Virus record (IMG/VR): IMGVR_UViG_3300009008_000211
Location: 1 to 26,423 of that record
Source of the DNA: a virus
Reading direction: 5' to 3' (one strand)
Length of the DNA stretch: 26,423 nucleotides
Shown here one piece after another: positions 21,118-26,423 of the stretch (within the stretch, counting starts at the first letter, position 1; every line of letters begins with the position of its first letter). The translations under genes were made by a program, and so were the position numbers. The notes under the pieces are model-generated. The model had not been told where the DNA came from. It did not search any database and worked only from the letters and a program-made list of their open reading frames with translations.

Positions 21118-23933
21118 TGGCGTTCGTAGACAGACTGTCAGACCCGCAAGTCAACAAATGGTTCGCCCTGTTCATCGAGGGTATACCGCAAGTGTTCACA
21201 TCGCAGGAGTTGCCGCCTACATTCTACACGGGCGGGCGCAGTGAGATCATAGCCCTTGACGTGTCGGGCGGGATCAATCCCCCGGCGCAGACCTTGAACC
21301 GTAAGGCGGGGGTTGCCACGCCAACGAGCATGAGTTTCCGCATCGGGCCTGACGATAAGGACGGGACGTTAAGGAAGTTGTTTGCGACCCGAAACGCAGA
21401 CGCAACGGTGAGCGCACTTACCACTACGTTGGAGTGGAACGAAGCCAACACTATGGATGTTGGCGACGCATCCCTGTTTGATGCTGGTGGGGGCGAAGTT
21501 TACATCGGAAGAGAAACCATCAGCTTTCTGCAAACCGATGTGCCTGGAAACTCGCTAGACCGTCTCACTAGGGGCCTTTATGGCAGCGTAGCATGGAAGT
21601 TTGAGGTCGACCCGGACACGATGATAGGCACGCGCCTTGTGAGTACCCATCCCGCCGTATGGCAGGGCAGAACCGCTACTCTTCACATCGGCATTTGCAA
21701 CAACGCAGGCCAGCCTCTTGACACGGGTTTCGATGGTGACGATTCCGCGGTCATGTGGAAGGGAACCATATCAGGACTAAAGGCAAATTCAGACTGGAAG
21801 AGTTGGAGTATGGCTTGCTCCAGCCTTGACAAAGCGATTGACACGCAAGTGGCGGGGCACCAGCCATCGGGAAGAATTAGTTGGACAAATTCTAGTTGGA
21901 ACAACCCCGAGGCTGTCGAAATACAATCCGCTGCGGGATACATTATAGACGGGCAGAACGAAGTTGAGATCAAACTGCGACCACCAGGGCAAACGGAATT
22001 CAAGGACATCAACACGGTAACAGTGTCGGTGTCTCCTTTTGGGTACTCGTCGCACATTGACGAACACATGTACACGTCGATTGCGGACCAACTGACCGCT
22101 GCTGCCGTCGCGGGCACTGGCGACATCCCCCCCGCCGCCGTGTTTACCTCTTTCAACGCGTCACTCTATAACGCCAGCCTAAAAGACGACCCCTACGATG
22201 AACGGTTCAAGTTGCGGATCGCAGTAGACGATTCCGTCAGCGCGGACTGGGGCATGAGAATAGACGTGAACAACAGATCAATTCTTCGTTCCCTGGGGTG
22301 GGAAGTTGGGAGCGTTGGCTTTGCTGATCCAGTGGAGACTGTTGGCACTCGTGCGGTATTCTTTTGGGACCAGCCTAAAGGTTCGCCTTTCATGTACGTT
22401 TCACCGCAGGCCGAGAGTATCCTGGTATACGAAGAGACAGTGCAAAATGAAAGGGACTTCGGGGCCGGACCCGGAACGGGATTCGCCAAACTCACAGTAG
22501 GCGAAGATCAAGAGATCATCAGATACACTGGAGTTTCCGTGGTGGCAACGGGACCGCCGCGCATAGTCCTGCTTTCTGGGTTGACTAGAGGTTACTGCGG
22601 GACCAAGGCCCTTGAATATTATATCGGCGCAGAGGAAGTCGACCAAGGCAGCGGAACCTATGAGGCCACCAACGACCCGCCAAAAATAGAGGGGTGCTTG
22701 GCGTTTCAGAACACGGGGCTTCTGTCGATGTTTCTACAGTTGGCAATGGGCACGGGCGGCAACGTCCCCAGAAATGCAACATACGACACCGCGGGGGTTC
22801 CCGAATTTACCGCGGCTGGGATGGACGCAGACTGGTTTGATATACCAACATTTGAGGGGGTAGACGCATCCCTGAATGGCGTATTTGGAACCCGTCAAAT
22901 GGCATGGTCCAGACCGTTCAACCTCAAGGACTGGATCGCAGATGAACTTGCCGCGATTGGATGGGTATTGATTTCCAGACAGACAGAGAACGGTTTTCAG
23001 ATCACGTTAGATCAAGTGACTGAACCTGCAATCGTTGGATTCAAGGCGCTGGGTGCTGGCGATATCCACCTGGACCCGTGGCCAGAGATAGATACTAGCG
23101 TTAGGGATATGGCGAATTCAGTCGAGCTAAAACTAGACTGGAACGTGGCAAAAGAGGAATTTGGTCGGCACCTGTTTGTTGTAAACGACAAGCGCAGCCA
23201 AGTTGACCACGGAACAACCAACCCCTTGAAACTTGAGATCCAGGGGATGCAAAAAGACAAGACACAGGCCACACACGCAGCCATCACGCTAAGCGCAAAA
23301 CTGCTGGCGCACTTCTCAGAGCCCTATGAGATTGTGACTCTAGCGGTCAAAAAAGACGTTTGGGCGTGGCGACCAGGAGATAACGTACTGGTAACGCTGG
23401 CCGACGTGCCTAACGATGACGGTTCAGCGGGGTGGGTAGACGAGCCTATGCTGCTGGTTGCAGTATCCCCCGCGTTGGCCGGAACGGGTAACACAGCGGC
23501 ATGTATTGTGACGCTCCTGCATATGCCGGGCCGACGACATTCCTATTACGTCCCCAGCGGAGACATTACATCGTTCAATGTTGGAAATAAGACTGTCACG
23601 ATTGCCGCAAACGCCTACTCAGAAGCAACAGAAACCAACCCGATTACCGGCCAACTTGCCAATGATGTGGACTGGTTTGAGGCGGATATGCTGATAGATA
23701 TTGCACCTCTCGGGGAAGCCGCAAGCGGGACGAACAACCTGATTGTATCCAAGGCGGGGCAGATTCTCACGCTAACTGACGCGCTTCCGGGATCAATTGC
23801 AGTGGGTGATGTGATCTACTATTCCGATTATACGACTGCGATCACGATAGCGCAGAAGAACCATGTCTATATTGCAGACATCAACGGCGTACTTGGCCCA
23901 GCAAATGACCTGGCTTTCCAATATGGGGCGTAA
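21117..23933 (+). CDS. Large tail-tip (hub or host-attachment) protein
   Basis: At 938 aa this is the largest protein in the window and follows the two distal-tail-like genes, the place of the tail hub. The N-terminus (VNKWFALFIEGIPQVFTSQE; SFRIGPDDKDGTLRKLFATR) resembles a tip/baseplate domain. Small beta modules occur at about 110-180 (GGEVYIGRETISFLQTD... LDRLTRGLYGS) and 450-490 (QEIIRYTGVSV...RIVLLSGLTRGYCGT). A middle region from about 600 (WSRPFNLKDWIADELAAIGW; QITLDQVTEP) suggests a hub fold, and a final module lies at about 850-910. No peptidase or glycosidase motif is visible. Confidence 0.75.
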   Translation: MAFVDRLSDPQVNKWFALFIEGIPQVFTSQELPPTFYTGGRSEIIALDVSGGINPPAQTLNRKAGVATPTSMSFRIGPDDKDGTLRKLFATRNADATVSALTTTLEWNEANTMDVGDASLFDAGGGEVYIGRETISFLQTDVPGNSLDRLTRGLYGSVAWKFEVDPDTMIGTRLVSTHPAVWQGRTATLHIGICNNAGQPLDTGFDGDDSAVMWKGTISGLKANSDWKSWSMACSSLDKAIDTQVAGHQPSGRISWTNSSWNNPEAVEIQSAAGYIIDGQNEVEIKLRPPGQTEFKDINTVTVSVSPFGYSSHIDEHMYTSIADQLTAAAVAGTGDIPPAAVFTSFNASLYNASLKDDPYDERFKLRIAVDDSVSADWGMRIDVNNRSILRSLGWEVGSVGFADPVETVGTRAVFFWDQPKGSPFMYVSPQAESILVYEETVQNERDFGAGPGTGFAKLTVGEDQEIIRYTGVSVVATGPPRIVLLSGLTRGYCGTKALEYYIGAEEVDQGSGTYEATNDPPKIEGCLAFQNTGLLSMFLQLAMGTGGNVPRNATYDTAGVPEFTAAGMDADWFDIPTFEGVDASLNGVFGTRQMAWSRPFNLKDWIADELAAIGWVLISRQTENGFQITLDQVTEPAIVGFKALGAGDIHLDPWPEIDTSVRDMANSVELKLDWNVAKEEFGRHLFVVNDKRSQVDHGTTNPLKLEIQGMQKDKTQATHAAITLSAKLLAHFSEPYEIVTLAVKKDVWAWRPGDNVLVTLADVPNDDGSAGWVDEPMLLVAVSPALAGTGNTAACIVTLLHMPGRRHSYYVPSGDITSFNVGNKTVTIAANAYSEATETNPITGQLANDVDWFEADMLIDIAPLGEAASGTNNLIVSKAGQILTLTDALPGSIAVGDVIYYSDYTTAITIAQKNHVYIADINGVLGPANDLAFQYGA

Positions 23934-23936
23934 CTA

Positions 23937-25034
23937 ATGGCGAAGACAGCACCAACTGATTTCCCTTATCTCAAGTCAGGCAACATTCTAGTCAAGGAGC
24001 CAGTAGTGGAAGACGTTACTGACGGGACTGGGCTATTGGAGTTTGTGCAGGGGCTAAACCACGTCACGAGGTTCCTTACGCCAACTGTGATTATGCAATG
24101 GATGCAATTCTTCCAAGCGGTATCTGCCCCTGCGGGGTTGCCATACCTTTCTACCAGTGAGCAAGGTACAGATACCGTCATGACTCGCCGCCTGATGTAC
24201 CGCATACCTATCATACGAAGCCTTGGCAGTGTCGCTGGCGCAGCAGTAGATCGCTTGCAATTTAGAGTTTGGGCAGAAGCATTGACCGCCACCGCTGGAA
24301 CCTTGCGAATAATCTCAGGGGACGGCGGATCGCCGTTTGACACAGCCATCACACAGAATGGCGATTGGACAGAGTATAGCGTGAGCGTGCCTTATCAGTC
24401 TGTCGGAACATTTGAAGAGATTGAAGTGCACACGGCGGCGGGGCTGGCGGGCGACGATATAGCTGTCAAGTCTCTGACCGCGTGGATAGAACCGGGACAT
24501 TCCACACTGCCAGCAATAACTGAGCATGGCATGGATACGGCAGCGTGGCAAGATGATCAACCATTGGCCACTCACCTGCACAGAACTGCCGCAGAGAAGT
24601 TAGAGACATTACTGCGCAAGCGCGTGGGGGTGGTCTGCAACTATTCGGATGACTACGAAAACCTTGGGCGTGGCGATGGTAGTTTTACAGGGACAGCCAC
24701 GGAAACCGAAGGGCTCTTTATGAGGCAGATGCAAGCTAAACTGGGGCCTTTCACTAGAGAGTTACGGGTTCACATCAACGGCTATTATGTAGGCGGCGTG
24801 GCGGGCGAAGTCAAGGTTTCCACGCAGAGCAATGACGCGGGCCATACGTTTACCATGCCCACTAAGGCTGCTTTTGACGTCGACCCCACCGCTACATGGC
24901 AGACAGCTGTTGTTTCCATGACGAATACTGAGCCCCTGGAGCCGACAACCGATTTAGTCTCTGTGCTAATCAAGTCCCCCAACACGATCCAAACAGTGAT
25001 CGCTTCCATCTGCATATGGGAGGAGCCTAGTTAA
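23937..25034 (+). CDS. Distal tail protein, possible receptor-binding component
   Basis: The ATG at 23937 lies 3 nt after the hub stop codon. The 365-aa product has a short helical N-terminus (LLEFVQGLNHVTRFLTPTVI). Two beta-sandwich-like regions follow, at about 70-190 (VDRLQFRVWAEALTATAGTL; GDWTEYSVSVPYQ; EEIEVHTAAG) and 225-365 (RELRVHINGYYVGGVAGEVK; TWQTAVVSMTN; DLVSVLIKSP). The sandwich character and gene position fit a receptor-binding or tip-fibre protein, but no specific family or ligand can be named. It overlaps the next start by 1 nt. Confidence 0.55.
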   Translation: MAKTAPTDFPYLKSGNILVKEPVVEDVTDGTGLLEFVQGLNHVTRFLTPTVIMQWMQFFQAVSAPAGLPYLSTSEQGTDTVMTRRLMYRIPIIRSLGSVAGAAVDRLQFRVWAEALTATAGTLRIISGDGGSPFDTAITQNGDWTEYSVSVPYQSVGTFEEIEVHTAAGLAGDDIAVKSLTAWIEPGHSTLPAITEHGMDTAAWQDDQPLATHLHRTAAEKLETLLRKRVGVVCNYSDDYENLGRGDGSFTGTATETEGLFMRQMQAKLGPFTRELRVHINGYYVGGVAGEVKVSTQSNDAGHTFTMPTKAAFDVDPTATWQTAVVSMTNTEPLEPTTDLVSVLIKSPNTIQTVIASICIWEEPS

Positions 25035-25639
25035 TGAGTACGTTCAGGACTCAACCAAAAGCGGTGTTTGGCCAAATCTCTAACGTGGACCTAGTAAAAG
25101 CGTCCCACTGGAACGCAGAGGGACTAGATGGGTTCCTTACCTATCTGGCGGCATCCCGCCATCTGATGATTCCGCAGCAGATTAGCAGGCCGATAGAAGA
25201 GGCCTTCTGTAACAATGACACGATAGGCGATGCGCGCATTACCCTTCGCGTGCCTGCCTATACTGGCCACTTGACTACAATGACATTTGGCACTACGCCA
25301 AGAGAAGTTTCATCGTTCCCCGTGACTGTGCCGGTGGACCAGTGGACTTATCCCGGCATGACACAGGAGATCGATAGTGGTGCGGGGTTTGGGGATATCA
25401 GTTTAGTTAAGGTTCCCTATAGTGGTGCAGATGGCGTGAGCAGCGCCAAGTGGAGTGTTACAGATGTGCAATCTCTGTCTGACGCCCCTACAGAGTACAC
25501 GCCATTTCCCCTGCCGATTGCATACGACGACACAGAAAACACCACGCTGGCCATCAAGATCAACACAAACGCCGAGACTCTAATCAATGTGATCTGGTTC
25601 CGGTCTGACTTTCTACCAAGTTCGACGTTAGCTACATAG
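25034..25639 (+). CDS. Hypothetical distal tail protein, 201 aa
   Basis: This gene starts within the TAATG of the previous one. The N-terminus (FGQISNVDLVKASHWNAEGL, then DGFLTYLAA) is mixed, and the remainder is beta-rich (DARITLRVPAYTGHLTTMTF; VSSFPVTVPVDQWTYPGM; TTLAIKINTNAETLINVIWF). There are only a few charged residues and one Cys. The character resembles the previous protein and suggests a tail-tip or fibre accessory. I do not recognise a family. Confidence 0.55.
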   Translation: MSTFRTQPKAVFGQISNVDLVKASHWNAEGLDGFLTYLAASRHLMIPQQISRPIEEAFCNNDTIGDARITLRVPAYTGHLTTMTFGTTPREVSSFPVTVPVDQWTYPGMTQEIDSGAGFGDISLVKVPYSGADGVSSAKWSVTDVQSLSDAPTEYTPFPLPIAYDDTENTTLAIKINTNAETLINVIWFRSDFLPSSTLAT

Positions 25640-25647
25640 GAGCAACC

Positions 25648-26010
25648 ATGCCGCCCGACTACATAACCGCCGCTGAATTCAAGCAGTTCGAGAAGCGCAT
25701 TGACGAGCGGCACGAGGTATACAAACAGGACACGGAAGACCTCAAGCGGGGGGTCAAGGACATTCAAGAGTCTATAGACTTAAAGGAATGGGGCGCGCCC
25801 CCGCCCGCGCACACGATGGGCAATGACACCAGCGAGATAGTAAACTCAGCGTCAACAATCGTGCAAGCGGTCAAACGCTATGGACCCATCATCGCCCTGT
25901 TGTTGGGCGCTTTGGGCATCGGCGTGGGCGCAGGGGGTGACACGTCTGAGGATATGCAGGAAGCCGCCAAGCAAGCAGTCATTGAAGCCATGAAGGAAGC
26001 CGCAGAATAG
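25648..26010 (+). CDS. Small one-TM protein, holin candidate
   Basis: The 120-aa product, with AGGAGC before its ATG, starts with a charged coiled coil (about 8-45, FKQFEKRIDERHEVYKQDTE). A proline-containing linker and one hydrophobic segment follow at about 79-97 (YGPIIALLLGALGIGVGAGG), and it ends with an acidic amphipathic helix. A soluble coiled coil followed by one C-terminal membrane helix resembles XhlA-type holin or hemolysin proteins. Its place at the end of the tail genes, where lysis genes commonly start, supports this. A virion or membrane anchor protein is an alternative. No endolysin follows in the window. Confidence 0.5.
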   Translation: MPPDYITAAEFKQFEKRIDERHEVYKQDTEDLKRGVKDIQESIDLKEWGAPPPAHTMGNDTSEIVNSASTIVQAVKRYGPIIALLLGALGIGVGAGGDTSEDMQEAAKQAVIEAMKEAAE

Positions 26011-26028
26011 TTTTCCACCGCCCGACAT

Positions 26029-26122
26029 TGTAACCTACTGCAATCGTTACACTTTCCCGGTTCACTTTCGATTAGTTACAAAGCGGTGCACGTCAAGCAA
26101 TAAAAACTTGCGACACTGTAAC
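26029..26122. promoter_or_regulatory. Cluster of four TGTAAC/GTTACA sites
   Basis: TGTAAC occurs at 26029-26034 and 26117-26122, and its complement GTTACA at 26046-26051 and 26075-26080. The first two form an inverted pair and the last two a pair in the opposite orientation. Four identical half-sites in 94 bp suggest binding sites for a dimeric regulator. Confidence 0.45.
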
Positions 26123-26188
26123 TATTTTTTTGAGCCTACAGCCATGCGGGTTTGCGGCGATCTGTCGCTAGTTTTGGCGTGGGTGGGG

Positions 26189-26216
26189 TTGCGTGGGTCT
26201 GGGGTTGTGGTAGAGT
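26189..26216 (+). promoter_or_regulatory. Promoter candidate before the last gene, overlapping a G-quadruplex motif
   Basis: TTGCGT (26189-26194) and TAGAGT (26211-26216) are separated by 16 bp, a fair but not strong sigma70-type match. Four G-tracts (26181-26183, 26185-26188, 26195-26197, 26201-26204), with loops of 1, 6 and 3 nt, overlap the -35 and spacer. Confidence 0.35.
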
Positions 26217-26258
26217 TGTTGCATGGCAACGAGGAAAACAACCGAAGGAGAAAGGACG

Positions 26259-26411
26259 ATGAGCCATTACGAAGAGATCGCAGCAAGTTGGGAAATGTGG
26301 ATGGATTACGCAGACCCGCAGGCCACGATGGAGAAGGCAGAGTTCGACGCGATGACGCACGAAGATCGGATGGAGTTTTTGATCGGTTGTTTTGGACCGG
26401 AGCACGACTAA
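26259..26411 (+). CDS. Small acidic hypothetical protein, 50 aa
   Basis: The ATG at 26259 is chosen because AAGGAGAAAGG precedes it. An in-frame ATG at 26223 would give 62 aa and would lie six bases after the -10 candidate, allowing a leaderless version. The product (MSHYEEIAASWEMWMDYADP...FDAMTHEDRMEFLIGCFGPE) is acidic and helical with several Trp and Met residues. Small acidic proteins of this kind in phages often bind host proteins, but nothing specific is recognised. Confidence 0.6.
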   Translation: MSHYEEIAASWEMWMDYADPQATMEKAEFDAMTHEDRMEFLIGCFGPEHD

Positions 26412-26423
26412 CAACAACCATCG

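Larger units (their letters stand above)
26011..26258. other. Intergenic control region at the end of the tail module
   Basis: About 248 bases hold no convincing gene. They contain four TGTAAC/GTTACA hexamers between 26029 and 26122, the shared 11-mer AAAAACTTGCG (26102-26112), a G-rich stretch (26181-26204) and a promoter candidate before the last gene. No terminator hairpin followed by a T-run is evident; the T7 run at 26125-26131 has no good stem before it. Confidence 0.6.

Noticed and set aside
26125-26131. T-run considered as an intrinsic terminator after the tail genes
   Set aside because: No stable GC-rich hairpin directly precedes it.

Overview
The window is part of a tailed dsDNA bacteriophage genome (Caudoviricetes). 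A tape-measure protein, a tail-tube protein and a frameshifted tail-chaperone pair, with no sheath gene, point to a long non-contractile (siphovirus-type) tail. The host cannot be read from the sequence. The DNA is moderately GC-rich, most genes carry G-rich Shine-Dalgarno sequences, and TTG starts occur (terL, portal). Two genes may be leaderless, with a TANNNT-type -10 six bases before the ATG; this is common in Actinobacteria and Deinococcota but is weak evidence. No integrase, replication, endolysin, tRNA or CRISPR feature is visible.

Layout. (1) 1-3147, rightward: two unknown small genes, a beta-class amino DNA methyltransferase with an internal array of four identical heptads, and an intact large terminase. 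(2) 3148-5128, rightward accessory genes: HNH endonuclease, an unknown 107-aa gene, a single-HKD phospholipase-D-fold protein and a small HTH-like protein resembling a small terminase. (3) 5107-6320, a rearranged patch: a second, 5'-truncated terL fragment lies between two 226-bp direct repeats carrying a leftward gene, broken in one copy and whole in the other. (4) 5816-7239, a compact leftward operon of small genes, including an XRE-type repressor and a Lar-like zinc-ribbon restriction-alleviation protein. (5) 7240-7695, a divergent control region with a leftward promoter candidate and a good rightward promoter whose -35 lies inside a palindromic operator candidate. (6) 7696-14305, head genes: portal, small structural proteins, scaffold-like protein, decoration/fibre-like protein, HK97-fold major capsid protein and a connector-like protein. 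(7) 14305-26010, tail genes: tail completion candidate, tail tube, chaperones G and G-T joined by a -1 frameshift, tape measure, two related minor tail proteins, a large tail-tip hub, two distal proteins and a small one-TM protein that may be a holin. (8) 26011-26423, an intergenic control region and one small acidic gene.

How the genes work together: regions 1 and 6-7 form the packaging and morphogenesis module, mostly with 1-4 nt overlaps that imply translational coupling. Between terminase and portal, where phages usually have few genes, sits about 4.5 kb of accessory and regulatory DNA with signs of recombination between related phages. The strongest unusual signals are the frameshift element at 16735-16815, the terL fragment whose two halves have very different divergence, and the promoter/operator at 7613-7663.
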